Source of the DNA: Bacillota bacterium
Lineage (GTDB): Bacteria; Bacillota; Negativicutes; Sporomusales; CTSoil-080
DNA: 38,621 bases
Reading direction: 5' to 3'
Assembly: GCA_017889635.1 (NCBI GenBank)
Contig: JAGGAC010000050.1
Coordinates: 1-38,621 of the forward strand
In this document: positions 25,358-34,321 of the stretch, piece by piece
How positions within the stretch are numbered: position 1 is the first letter of the stretch
Layout of the letters: every line of letters begins with the position of its first letter
Position numbers and translations under genes: made by a program
The notes under the pieces: generated by a model
Told to the model about the DNA's origin: nothing
What the model saw: only the letters and a program-made list of their open reading frames with translations
The model's database searches: none

Positions 25358-26620
25358 ATGAATAATATGATTGCTGTCAGGACTCCTTTCTGGCAGTTAC
25401 TAATTGGTATGGTGCTTGGGCAATTGGGCAACACCATGGCGGCCGTAATTCCGCTGGCACTACTTTTAACGCTAAAATTAGTGGAGCTTGATCCGCAGAA
25501 CGTTGCTGCAAATATGGGGATGGCGGCTGGTTTAGCATCGTTGGTTGGAATTTTTTCCAGCTATATTGGCGGTGCGGTTAGCGACAGAACGAACTTGTCA
25601 TTTGGACGCAGACGTACCTGGATTTTAGCTGGTAGCGTATTAGCCGGAGTTTGTCTTGTGGCACTTGGTGCGACTAAAGATATCGGACAGATCATACTTT
25701 ATTGGTGTTTAGCTGTTTTTTGCATAAATTTTGCAATGGCTTCGCTTTCCGCGCTTATTCCCGACCAGGTTGAGGAAGGCCGGCGCGGTATGGCCTCAGG
25801 AATAATTGGTCTTTTTAATCCGGTGGCTATTGTTACTGGGATGGGACTGATGACTGCGCTGAATAGTATTCCGACAGCTACTAAATTTGATGTTATTGCC
25901 GGTGTTGTCGTGGTCTGTGGAGTAGTATGCTGCTTTATTATCAAAGACGGACCCGGATTGCGCCAACTTGAAGTAAATCAAGTTCAGGAAAAACTGACTT
26001 TTGGCGAGAAGTTGGGAAAAGTTTATCCCAGTCCCCGCAAGTATCCGGCCTTTTCCTGGGGTGTTTTGACTCGTTTTCTGGTTAGCATGGCCTTTAATAC
26101 CCAGATGTTCGGCACGCTGTATTTAATGCAGAAATTTAATATTCCAGCAGAGGCAGTTACCGGTGTGGCTGCTTTAACCATGCTGATTCAGACAATTTGT
26201 TTAGCACTGGCCAGCTTCTTTGGGGGAATGCTTTCCGATAAGTATCGCAAACAAAAGCCGTTTGTAGAGGGTGCGGCAGTTCTTGTAGCAATTGGTGTGT
26301 TTATCTTGGCGTTTGCTCCGTCCATGCCTGTTGTCTTTATCGGTAATGCAATTATAGGCGCGGGCTTTGGAGCATATCTTGCAGTGGATATGGCTTTAAC
26401 CGCCAGAATTCTGCCTAACAAGAAAGATGCCGCCAAAGATTTTGGTATTATGAATATCGCCGGTACGCTACCGCAGTCACTAGTAATGGCGATAGCGTCA
26501 CCATTACTGGCAATGGGGGGATTCCCAGTGTTTTACGGCGTGCTTGCTATAACCGGTATTCTGAGCGCTGCAGCAGTTATTCCGATTCCGGAAATGTCGT
26601 CAAAGCCTGTTCAGGAATAA
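25358..26620 (+). CDS. MFS sugar transporter, copy 3 cassette
   Basis: A 420-residue, 12-TM inner-membrane carrier closely related to the one at 14978. It has GGAVSDRTNLSFGRRRTWIL between TM2 and TM3, GGMLSDKYRKQKPFV in the second half, ALIPDQVEEGRRGMASG, and the same C-terminus IPEMSSK. ATG 25358 aligns with the start of the paralogue and has a GGACGACGATTAGAG leader like the GAGGAAGAGATTTAG there. The porin-hairpin-MFS order is the same as in cassette 2. Esterase, GH3 and rhamnosidase genes follow, so the cargo is probably an acylated or mixed rhamnoside; that is inference. Confidence 0.9.
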   Translation: MNNMIAVRTPFWQLLIGMVLGQLGNTMAAVIPLALLLTLKLVELDPQNVAANMGMAAGLASLVGIFSSYIGGAVSDRTNLSFGRRRTWILAGSVLAGVCLVALGATKDIGQIILYWCLAVFCINFAMASLSALIPDQVEEGRRGMASGIIGLFNPVAIVTGMGLMTALNSIPTATKFDVIAGVVVVCGVVCCFIIKDGPGLRQLEVNQVQEKLTFGEKLGKVYPSPRKYPAFSWGVLTRFLVSMAFNTQMFGTLYLMQKFNIPAEAVTGVAALTMLIQTICLALASFFGGMLSDKYRKQKPFVEGAAVLVAIGVFILAFAPSMPVVFIGNAIIGAGFGAYLAVDMALTARILPNKKDAAKDFGIMNIAGTLPQSLVMAIASPLLAMGGFPVFYGVLAITGILSAAAVIPIPEMSSKPVQE

Positions 26621-26626
26621 GCTTGA

Positions 26627-26661
26627 GCAACATCGTCTGCTCTGGAAGCAGGCGATGTTGC
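26627..26661 (+). terminator. 14-bp hairpin after the MFS gene, no U-tract
   Basis: GCAACATCGTCTGC pairs with GCAGGCGATGTTGC (one G-T pair) around a 7-nt loop, 6 nt after the stop. It is followed by GAATTGG. Confidence 0.5.
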
Positions 26662-26709
26662 GAATTGGTGAGCTTGAGAAAACGCGTATATTTCCCGATT
26701 ATCAAATGG

Positions 26710-26747
26710 TGCAGGGATAAATTTATCGTAATAGATTTATCCCTGCA
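26710..26747 (+). terminator. Second 13-bp hairpin before the esterase gene
   Basis: TGCAGGGATAAAT and its perfect complement have a 12-nt loop, followed by ATGTTTG. This is another U-tract-less intergenic stem, possibly a processing or attenuation site. Confidence 0.45.
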
Positions 26748-26819
26748 ATGTTTGATTCGGATGGAATCTTGTTTTCCTGTCATGAAAACATTAGCTGGTA
26801 TCAATAGGGGGATGATTAG

Positions 26820-27911
26820 GTGGCTGTAAATAACGACTATGACATTTTGGTAGCTCTTATGGAAACTCGGTTTACTGTCAGACCTGAGAAGGGTATTGAT
26901 ATGATTATAAAACACATTCCTGACTCTGATGCCGATGGTGTGCTTGATCAAAGGGTATTGAAGACTTTGTTGGATTTTAAAGTGCCGGATTTAGGCGATG
27001 TTCCAGGTGGGTTTGATGTAGAAGTCTTAAGGAGACTTGCAGGATTTCCTAATAAAGATATGACATGTAGTGAAATTAAGACTGAATATCGCGATATTGA
27101 AACCCGAAACGGCGTTATTCCTATCCGCGTGTATTCTCCACTAAAGGAAGATATTATGCCGGCAGTCGTTTTTTTTCATGGCGGCGGTTTCTTTGGCGGT
27201 TCGGTAGATACGGTTGAGAACTGCTGTAAAGCTTTGGCTGAGAAGGCAGGGGCTGTTGTGGTATCTGTCGCTTATTCTTTGGCACCAGAGCGCAAGTTTC
27301 CTGTAGGGCTGGAGGATTGCTTTGACGCCGTAAAATGGGTGTGGACTAATGTTTTGGAGCTTAAGGTAGATCGACGGAAAATCGCTGTTGCCGGTGATAG
27401 TGCCGGAGGTAACCTGGCGGCGGTATGTGCAATGATGGATCGTGATTTAGGAACTGGAATGATTAATTTTCAGGCATTAATTTATCCGGTAGTAATTCTT
27501 GATTTTTCGGCAGTGACTGAGGATTATAAATGGGATATTAAAGAATATGTAATTAAGGCTGATCATGAAGTAATCAAAGGTGCTTTAGCAGCATTAAGAG
27601 ATTCTTCGCCACTGATGAATGGTTTTTATGTAGGAGAAAAGGCGGACTTGATAAAACCTTATGCGTCGCCACTCTTGGCAGAGGATGCGGGCAATTTGCC
27701 GGAAACGCTTATTATAACCGCGGAGTATGATTATCTGCGGTTGCAGGGCGAGGCTTATGCCCGGAAGTTGACTAAAGCCGGAGTAAAAACAAAAGTAATT
27801 CGCTATAGTGGTGTAGATCATGCCTTTATTGACAAAATTGGTGTTTATCCGCAGGCCGAAGATTGTATGAATGAAATAGCAAAAGCATTGCAACAGGTAT
27901 TTAAGGCCTAG
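26820..27911 (+). CDS. Alpha/beta-hydrolase esterase, HSL (GDXG) family
   Basis: A cytoplasmic carboxylesterase, probably removing acetyl or other acyl groups from imported glycosides. The oxyanion-hole motif is FFHGGGFFGGS. The nucleophile elbow GDSAGGN gives S194, with D304 in AEYDYLR and H334 in DHAF completing the triad. About 90 residues precede the hydrolase core. The start is GTG 26820 with GGGGGA 8 nt upstream; 363 residues. It lies between the MFS and GH3 genes of cassette 3, on the same strand. The exact acyl substrate cannot be read from the sequence. Confidence 0.9.
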   Translation: MAVNNDYDILVALMETRFTVRPEKGIDMIIKHIPDSDADGVLDQRVLKTLLDFKVPDLGDVPGGFDVEVLRRLAGFPNKDMTCSEIKTEYRDIETRNGVIPIRVYSPLKEDIMPAVVFFHGGGFFGGSVDTVENCCKALAEKAGAVVVSVAYSLAPERKFPVGLEDCFDAVKWVWTNVLELKVDRRKIAVAGDSAGGNLAAVCAMMDRDLGTGMINFQALIYPVVILDFSAVTEDYKWDIKEYVIKADHEVIKGALAALRDSSPLMNGFYVGEKADLIKPYASPLLAEDAGNLPETLIITAEYDYLRLQGEAYARKLTKAGVKTKVIRYSGVDHAFIDKIGVYPQAEDCMNEIAKALQQVFKA

Positions 27912-27997
27912 GCGTCCGGATAAGAGAAAATAGACGATAAAAACCATTGCCGCTTTTTAACGCAAGAAACTATGCTAAAAAGGAAGAGTAGGGCACT

Positions 27998-29695
27998 ATG
28001 ATTAATTTAAAAGCAAAACCGTTTAATTTAAATGAAGAAGATATTAAGTGGGTTAAAAAGACGCTTGATTCGCTGGACCTCAAGGCTAAAGTAGGGCAAC
28101 TGTTTTGCCCAATAGGCCTGAGTACAGAACCGCAATACTTGGATAACCTTTTAAATACCATGCAGCCAGGCGGTATTCTGTTTAGGGCCGGGCCGGGAGC
28201 CCAAGTACAGGATACTCATAATTATTTGCAGGAAAATTCAGCGGTGCCGTTGTTGGTTGCCGCTAATCTGGAAGTCGGCGGCAATGGGAGTGCTGCTGAC
28301 GGGACTTTTTACGGCTATCCCATGCAGGCGGCAGCGACCGATAATGAGACGATGGCATACCGATTAGGTTTGGTTTCAGGGCGTGAGGGCGCAGCTGTAG
28401 GCTGTAACTGGTCGTTTGCACCAATTGTGGATATTGACCGGAATTGTAAGAACCCGATAACCAATGTGCGAACCTATGGCTCGGACTCGGACAGGGTGCT
28501 AAAGATGGCTAAGGCGTATATGAAGGGAGCGCAGGAAAGCGGGGTTGCTGTAGCAGCCAAGCATTTTCCTGGCGACGGCGGTGATGATAGGGATCAGCAT
28601 CTGCACATTGGCGTCAACAATCAGTCAGTTGCGGAATGGGATGCAACCTACGGAAAAATTTATCAGGGGATGATCGAGGCTGGCACCAACAGTGTAATGG
28701 TTGGGCATATCATGCTGCCGGAGTATTCGCGGGCGCTTGTACCAGGGATAACAGACAGTGAGATTATGCCGGCATCGCTGTCACCTGAATTAATGAAAAC
28801 TTTGTTGCGCGAAAAGCTTGGTTTTAATGGTGTCATAATTATTGATGCGTCACCGATGGGTGGATTTACTATGGCCGAGCGCCGGGAAGTTGCGGTGCCG
28901 AAGACAATTGCTGCCGGTTGTGATATGTTTCTCTTTAACCGGAATGTTGAGGAAGATTTGGAATTTATGCTGGGCGGAATTGAAAAAGGTATTCTGACAC
29001 TGGAACGTATCGATGAGGCGGTTACCCGTATTTTGGCACTAAAGGCATCGCTGGGGCTGTACAAGAAGCAGGCGGCAGGCGTACTTGTCCAGGAAGAAGC
29101 TGCACTGGCCAGTTTAAAATGTCAGGAGCATACTGAGTGGGCTGAGGAGTGCGCCGATTTGGCGGTGACGCTGGTGAAAGACACACAGCAGGTTTTGCCG
29201 CTTAATGTGAAGGACCATAAACGCATCTGGCTGTATGTCTTAGGTGAAGGTCAGGCGCATTTCAGTCAGGATGCTCATTTTTTGTTTAAGGAGCTGCTTG
29301 AAGAGGAAGGTTTTGAAGTAGAAATCTTTGATAAAGATAAGTATCAGTTTAGTTATATGGGGCTTTCAGTAAAAGAAGTAAAAGCCAAATATGACGCTGT
29401 AATCTATTTTGCTAATTATGAACCGGCCAGCAATAAGACAGTGCTCCGAGTCCACTGGACAATGCCGATGGGAGCAGATATGCCGTGGTTTATCAATGAT
29501 GTGCCAACAATAGGGGTTTCTGTGGGCAGTCCGTATCTCTTGCAGGATATCCCGCAGTTAAAGACGCTTATTAACGGCTATTCAGGCAATGATTATGTCG
29601 TTAAAGCGGTAGTGGAAAAACTGTTGGGACGTTCGCCGTTTAAAGGCGTAAGCCCGGTTGATCCGTACGCTGGGTATTGGGAAGCCAAGCGGTAA
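27998..29695 (+). CDS. Glycoside hydrolase family 3 (beta-glucosidase/beta-hexosaminidase type)
   Basis: A retaining beta-glycosidase with no signal peptide. The GH3 N-terminal barrel carries KHFPGDGGDDRDQH (substrate-binding Lys-His) and the nucleophile D283 in VIIIDASPMGGF. A shorter C-terminal alpha/beta domain fills residues of about 380-565. The total length of 565 and the KHFPG...DQH layout resemble the NagZ-like/beta-hexosaminidase branch more than large beta-glucosidases, so the sugar specificity is open. In this setting it may release glucose or another beta-linked sugar after the rhamnose is removed. It lies 57 nt before rhamnosidase 3 and 86 nt after the esterase. Confidence 0.9.
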   Translation: MINLKAKPFNLNEEDIKWVKKTLDSLDLKAKVGQLFCPIGLSTEPQYLDNLLNTMQPGGILFRAGPGAQVQDTHNYLQENSAVPLLVAANLEVGGNGSAADGTFYGYPMQAAATDNETMAYRLGLVSGREGAAVGCNWSFAPIVDIDRNCKNPITNVRTYGSDSDRVLKMAKAYMKGAQESGVAVAAKHFPGDGGDDRDQHLHIGVNNQSVAEWDATYGKIYQGMIEAGTNSVMVGHIMLPEYSRALVPGITDSEIMPASLSPELMKTLLREKLGFNGVIIIDASPMGGFTMAERREVAVPKTIAAGCDMFLFNRNVEEDLEFMLGGIEKGILTLERIDEAVTRILALKASLGLYKKQAAGVLVQEEAALASLKCQEHTEWAEECADLAVTLVKDTQQVLPLNVKDHKRIWLYVLGEGQAHFSQDAHFLFKELLEEEGFEVEIFDKDKYQFSYMGLSVKEVKAKYDAVIYFANYEPASNKTVLRVHWTMPMGADMPWFINDVPTIGVSVGSPYLLQDIPQLKTLINGYSGNDYVVKAVVEKLLGRSPFKGVSPVDPYAGYWEAKR

Positions 29696-29752
29696 GGTGA
29701 ACTGATCCGTGGGGTCAAGTTGAGAGCGAAGAGAAAGAAGGTTCAATAGTAT

Positions 29753-32461
29753 ATGGCAAATAACATTCAGGTTGTAAGCCTGAAATGCGAGTACCGGATC
29801 AATCCGCTTGGCATTGATGTTCTAAAACCAAGGCTAAGCTGGAAACTTCAAACGCAAGCGAGGAATATCATGCAATCGGCGTACCGTATTTTGGTTGCCA
29901 CTGATGAAGTTTTTAACAATATTGTCTGGGATTCGGGTCAAGTAATGTCCGACCAGTCGGTGCATGTGGAATATAATGGTGAAGTATTAATACAACGGAC
30001 AAGATATTATTATAAAGTACAGGTTTGGGATGGTGCAGGAAATGAATCGCTTTGGAGTAAAGCTGCCTTTTGGGAAACTGGGCTTTTAAAATCCAGCGCC
30101 TGGGTTGCTCCGTGGATTACTCCTGAAATGCCGGAAAGCGGAGCTTGCCCTCTATTAAGAAATACGTTTGAACTAAAGGGAAAGATTAAGGCCGCCCGGG
30201 TTTATGTAACCGCCCTTGGTGTTTATGAATTATATATAAATGGCGGCAAGGTCGGTGATTGGCTGTTGACTCCTGGGTGGACAGCTTATCATAAACGGTT
30301 GCAGTATCAGACCTATGATGTAACTGATCTGTTGAAGACCGGCACCAACGCCGTCGGGGCTATGCTGGGCGGCGGCTGGTACAATGGTAATATGGGCTGG
30401 GAAGAAAAGAAATACAATTACGGCGATAAATTAGCTTTACTCTGCCAAATGCATGTAACCTATGAGGATGGCACTGAGGAGATTATTTCCGACGCCGGGT
30501 GGAAATCGGCAACTAGTCCAATTCTTATGTCCGAAATATATCATGGAGAAACATATGATGCCCGCTTGGTGAAAAATGGTTGGAATACCCCTGGGTATGA
30601 CGACAGCGATTGGCTAGGGATTCAGGTGTTGGAACAAACAAAGGATATTCTTATTGCGCAAGAGTCACAGCCGGTTAAAGTAATTGAGGAAGTTAAGCCT
30701 AGTGGGATAATTCATACCCCCAAGGGGGAAACGGTACTGGATTTCGGTCAGAATATGGTTGGTTGGGTTCGCTTTTCGGTTGATGGTCCGGCAGGAGCGG
30801 TGGTAACTCTCCGACACGCCGAGGTGTTGGATCAGGAAGGAAATTTTTATACTGAGAATTTAAGAACTGCAAAACAGACTATCGAATATATCCTGAATGA
30901 TGATGGTCAGCAGACATATGAGCCGCATTTTAGTTATCAAGGATTTCGGTATGTCCATGTTGTTCAGTATCCTGGTGAGATCCAGCGTGAAAACTTCACT
31001 GGTATTGTAATTCACTCAGCCATGGCCGAGACCGGAAGATTCGAGTGCTCTAGTGAGCTGGTAAATCAGCTCCAACACAATATCCTCTGGAGTCAGAAAG
31101 GGAACTTTGTTGAAGTTCCCACCGATTGTCCCCAGCGAGATGAACGGGTTGGCTGGACTGGCGATGCCCAAATCTTTGCCCGTACGGCCTGCTTCAATAT
31201 GGATACTGCGCTGTTCCTGAAAAAGTGGTTGGGGGATGTAAAGGCCGAACAACGGGATGACGGTGGTGTACCGGTTGTAGTGCCAAACATTCTTGGCGCT
31301 CCTTTTGGCAGCTTTACTGCCGGGGCTTGGAGTGACGCGGCGGTAATCTGCCCGTGGACAATTTATCTGTGCTATGGCGATTTGCAAATACTAAAAGACC
31401 ATTACGAAAGTATGCGCTCTTACGTCGAATACGTCAAGAGTGTAGCTGAAAATGGGTTGTTGTGGAAAAGCGGTTTTCAGTTTGGAGATTGGCTTGCCCT
31501 TGACGCTAAAGAAGGCAGCTTTGTTGGGGCGACGTCCAATGAGTTGGTTGCTACCGCTTGCTATGCCTATTCAACAAGTATTTTGGCCAAGACAGCGGCG
31601 CTTCTGGAAAAAGCAGATGATGAGAAGCTTTATCGTGAACTGCATGCTAACATTGTTCAGGCTTTCAGACAAGAGTTTTTTACCCCTGCCGGGCGGCTTG
31701 CAGTGCCGACTCAGACAGCGCATATTCTGTCCTTAATGTTTGATCTGATGGAAGAAAAGGACCGGCAGCGAACCGTTGATACGCTGGTTAAATATTTAGA
31801 TAAAAACAAGTGGCATTTGGATACTGGCTTTGTTGGTACGCCATATCTTTGCCATGTTCTGAGCAGCAACGGTCGAGCGGACGTGGCCTATAAATTGCTT
31901 CTGGCTACCGATTACCCGTCCTGGCTATACCAGGTAACCAAAGGTGCTACCACCATTTGGGAGCACTGGGATGGCATTAAGGAGGACGGTTCATTTTGGA
32001 GCGCAAACATGAATTCTTTCAATCATTACGCTTATGGCGCGATTGGTGAGTGGCTGTATCGAGTTGTGGCCGGTTTGGATCTTGATGAAACAATCCCTGG
32101 CTACAAGCGGATTATTATTAAGCCGCAGCTTTCAAAAGCTCTTAGTTGGGCGAGTGCCGAACTGGAATCAATGTACGGCCTTATTAAAACTAAGTGGCTA
32201 TATGCAGGTGATTTTTTGTCGGTAGATGTGACCATCCCGCCAAACACTACGGCTAAAGTTACATTGCCTTATGCTAAAGTAAGTGCAGTAACTGAAGGTG
32301 GCGCAGCGTTAGCGAATCTGCCGCTGCTCGGGTTACTTGCTGAAGACGCCGCAGGCGTGAGTTTGGAAGTTGGTTCAGGCAGTTACTCTTTCCGCTATAG
32401 CGTTAACAGCGACCTAATACCTGACATCCCGGCGACAGTAAACAAAATGCCGTGGGAGTAA
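29753..32461 (+). CDS. Alpha-L-rhamnosidase, GH78, copy 3
   Basis: A 902-residue cytoplasmic GH78 enzyme: KCEYRINPLGID and YYYKVQVWDGAGN (beta domain), GVYELYINGGKVGDW and LGGGWYNGNMGW (lectin-like domain), then the barrel and C-terminal sandwich. The acid region is TDCPQRDERVGWTGD (D458, E464, D471), the more common GH78 form with one residue more than copies 1 and 2. The base is E737 in TTIWEHW. It is clearly a separate lineage from the other two copies, so its specificity probably differs. It ends cassette 3, followed by a strong terminator. Confidence 0.95.
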   Translation: MANNIQVVSLKCEYRINPLGIDVLKPRLSWKLQTQARNIMQSAYRILVATDEVFNNIVWDSGQVMSDQSVHVEYNGEVLIQRTRYYYKVQVWDGAGNESLWSKAAFWETGLLKSSAWVAPWITPEMPESGACPLLRNTFELKGKIKAARVYVTALGVYELYINGGKVGDWLLTPGWTAYHKRLQYQTYDVTDLLKTGTNAVGAMLGGGWYNGNMGWEEKKYNYGDKLALLCQMHVTYEDGTEEIISDAGWKSATSPILMSEIYHGETYDARLVKNGWNTPGYDDSDWLGIQVLEQTKDILIAQESQPVKVIEEVKPSGIIHTPKGETVLDFGQNMVGWVRFSVDGPAGAVVTLRHAEVLDQEGNFYTENLRTAKQTIEYILNDDGQQTYEPHFSYQGFRYVHVVQYPGEIQRENFTGIVIHSAMAETGRFECSSELVNQLQHNILWSQKGNFVEVPTDCPQRDERVGWTGDAQIFARTACFNMDTALFLKKWLGDVKAEQRDDGGVPVVVPNILGAPFGSFTAGAWSDAAVICPWTIYLCYGDLQILKDHYESMRSYVEYVKSVAENGLLWKSGFQFGDWLALDAKEGSFVGATSNELVATACYAYSTSILAKTAALLEKADDEKLYRELHANIVQAFRQEFFTPAGRLAVPTQTAHILSLMFDLMEEKDRQRTVDTLVKYLDKNKWHLDTGFVGTPYLCHVLSSNGRADVAYKLLLATDYPSWLYQVTKGATTIWEHWDGIKEDGSFWSANMNSFNHYAYGAIGEWLYRVVAGLDLDETIPGYKRIIIKPQLSKALSWASAELESMYGLIKTKWLYAGDFLSVDVTIPPNTTAKVTLPYAKVSAVTEGGAALANLPLLGLLAEDAAGVSLEVGSGSYSFRYSVNSDLIPDIPATVNKMPWE

Positions 32462-32474
32462 TAACCCCAATATA

Positions 32475-32529
32475 AAAACAGCCAATCGGCCTTTGAAGAA
32501 ATATCTTCACAAGCCGATTGGCTGTTTTT
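32475..32529. terminator. Strong terminator after rhamnosidase 3
   Basis: A perfect 16-bp stem AAAACAGCCAATCGGC / GCCGATTGGCTGTTTT has a 22-nt loop and ends in a T-run. Confidence 0.88.
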
Positions 32530-32578
32530 AGCGTTAAACGGTTAAACTATTCTAAAATAAACTTTGGGAGGAATAGGG

Positions 32579-33385
32579 ATGTTATGGGAAGATTTAACCG
32601 CCGACCAGTTTGCGCAGGCGGCTAAAGATACTGGAGGTACTTGTATTTTTCCGCTTGGCGTTATTGAGAAGCATGGAAGTCACCTGCCTCTGGGGACTGA
32701 TATGATGATTGGCAGAAAAATAGCTGAGGAAGCGGTAAAAAGCGAGCCGGCAGTGGTTTTTCCCTATTACTATTTCGGACAGATAAATGAGGCTCGGCAT
32801 ACGCCGGGGACGATTGCAATAAAACCGGAATTGGAATATGCTCTCCTGGATGAGGTATTTAAGGAAATAGCTAGGAATGGTTTTAAGAAGATTGTTATTC
32901 TCTCATCGCATGGCGGTAACGCTGCCTTTGTTGATTATTTTATGCAGGGCAGTCTTTATGAACAGAAGGATTATGTTATATACAGCATCGGTTTCTTCAA
33001 TTGGCTGACTGAGGCTCAGCAGGCGGAGATAATGGAAATGCTAACCCTGGACCAAGTGTTGGATCACGCCGGAGCTATTGAAACTTCTTTAATAATGTCA
33101 ATAAGACCGGAGCTTGTTCATATGGAACAGGTGAATCCGGAAGGACATAAAAATTTGGGACGGTTAAACCATCTTCCTGGGGTGGCGGCATCGATATCCT
33201 GGTACGCCAATTTTCCCACTCATCAGGCTGGTGATCCGTCAGCTGCTACTAGCTCAGTCGGCGATAAGCTGATACTTTACGCCGCCAATAATGTTGCTAA
33301 AGCGATAAAGGCTATTAAGGAAGATCAAGCAGCCCAAAGCTTGCAAGACCAATTTTTTACTGCATCGGCAAAGTGCATATTATGA
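32579..33385 (+). CDS. Creatininase-family metal-dependent amidohydrolase
   Basis: The protein has the creatininase (creatinine amidohydrolase) fold signature: FPLGVIEKHGSHLPLGTD carries the Glu, His and Asp metal ligands, ILSSHGGN is the second conserved motif, and a Glu in HAGAIETSLIMS is the usual late ligand. ATG 32579 follows GGGAGG by 7 nt; the in-frame TTG at 32564 is upstream of this site. 268 residues is normal. Members act on cyclic amides, formamides or lactam-like rings, and several are found in sugar gene clusters without known function. Creatine metabolism is unlikely here. A strong terminator separates it from rhamnosidase 3, so it may have its own promoter. Confidence 0.88.
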   Translation: MLWEDLTADQFAQAAKDTGGTCIFPLGVIEKHGSHLPLGTDMMIGRKIAEEAVKSEPAVVFPYYYFGQINEARHTPGTIAIKPELEYALLDEVFKEIARNGFKKIVILSSHGGNAAFVDYFMQGSLYEQKDYVIYSIGFFNWLTEAQQAEIMEMLTLDQVLDHAGAIETSLIMSIRPELVHMEQVNPEGHKNLGRLNHLPGVAASISWYANFPTHQAGDPSAATSSVGDKLILYAANNVAKAIKAIKEDQAAQSLQDQFFTASAKCIL

Positions 33386-33397
33386 CGCCGTATAAAG

Positions 33398-33437
33398 AAG
33401 TCTGGATGGATTTTACCATTCGGACTTTTACTTTTTT
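33398..33437 (+). terminator. Terminator after the creatininase-family gene
   Basis: The 12-bp stem AAGTCTGGATGG / CCATTCGGACTT (two G-T pairs) has a 6-nt loop, followed by TTACTTTTTT. It marks the end of the sugar locus. The 33438-33582 stretch holds no further recognised element. Confidence 0.8.
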
Positions 33438-33582
33438 AGCTGCTGTAACAATGATAGTTATGCAGAATACACTGATACAAGAAAAAACTTAAGGTTTTAG
33501 AAATGCCTTAGTTATAGGAAGCAGTGTATGTACAATAGCTCTGCATGAAGGTGGTCGAATTTAGTACGAGGGGAAAGCGCTG

Positions 33583-34251
33583 ATGGATGAAGTAAAAAAG
33601 CTATGTGATAAGCCAGTGCTGTTTATTATTACATCAGTTATATATTATACAAATGCGCCGTTGTGTTATACCGACATAAGGTCTATTTTTTGTCCGGAAG
33701 AAAGAGCGAAGCAAACTGTTTGGACAATCGAATCAATTAGAGCCAGGTTTTCTAAGGCTAAAATACTGCTTATAGAATCTGGTTTAAACAATGAATTGCC
33801 GTGTAATATTGCTAATTTAGTGGATTGTTATCTTTATAATGGAACCGATACGGCAGTTAGAGCGGCTGTGGACAGTAAGTTTAAAGGGCTGGGGGAAGCA
33901 ATTTCATTAATTCAGACAGCACCATATCTAATATACGAAACAACGCCTTTTGTTATGAAACTTAGCGGTCGCTATTTTTTATCCGAAGACTTTAACTTCA
34001 ATAATTGGAATTTGCAAAAGTTTAATGCTCTTATATGTGAAGGTGCGATTTCGACTCGTTTGTATGGATTTTCCCAAAACGAATATCCAATGTGGCTGAA
34101 TGCTCTAAAGCAAGCTATTCCTTTATTAGTGGCCGGAGTTTCGATAGAAGATGCCTTATATCAGAATATCGCTAAAGATAAGTTTAACAGCCTAAAAAAG
34201 CTTGGGGTGTCAGGTCTTGTTGGCGTAGATGCCTCGCTTATAAAAGAGTAG
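33583..34251 (+). CDS. Hypothetical protein in a surface-glycan gene set
   Basis: A 222-residue soluble protein that I do not recognise with certainty. The N-terminal half looks like an alternating beta/alpha region (PVLFIITSVIYYT, AKILLIESG), and the middle has KGLGEAISLI and VMKLSGRYFL. Phrases like these occur in nucleotide-sugar-binding GT-A-like proteins of polysaccharide clusters. There is no DXD motif, signal peptide or TM segment. GAGGGG precedes the ATG. It is first in a same-strand run with a methyltransferase and two glycosyltransferases at short spacing, so a role in surface glycan synthesis is likely but unproven. Confidence 0.75.
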   Translation: MDEVKKLCDKPVLFIITSVIYYTNAPLCYTDIRSIFCPEERAKQTVWTIESIRARFSKAKILLIESGLNNELPCNIANLVDCYLYNGTDTAVRAAVDSKFKGLGEAISLIQTAPYLIYETTPFVMKLSGRYFLSEDFNFNNWNLQKFNALICEGAISTRLYGFSQNEYPMWLNALKQAIPLLVAGVSIEDALYQNIAKDKFNSLKKLGVSGLVGVDASLIKE

Positions 34252-34321
34252 AGTTTTCGTGTTTAATTCCAGAAGAATGGCTGTGAGGTGCGGTTTGAGT
34301 ATATCTTGGGAGGGTGAGGCT

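Noticed and set aside
33382-33492. 36-codon frame overlapping the creatininase stop (ATGA), with a short hydrophobic stretch
   Set aside because: Most of it is the hairpin and T-run of a good terminator at 33398-33437; the hydrophobic residues come from the T-rich tract. No own ribosome binding site.
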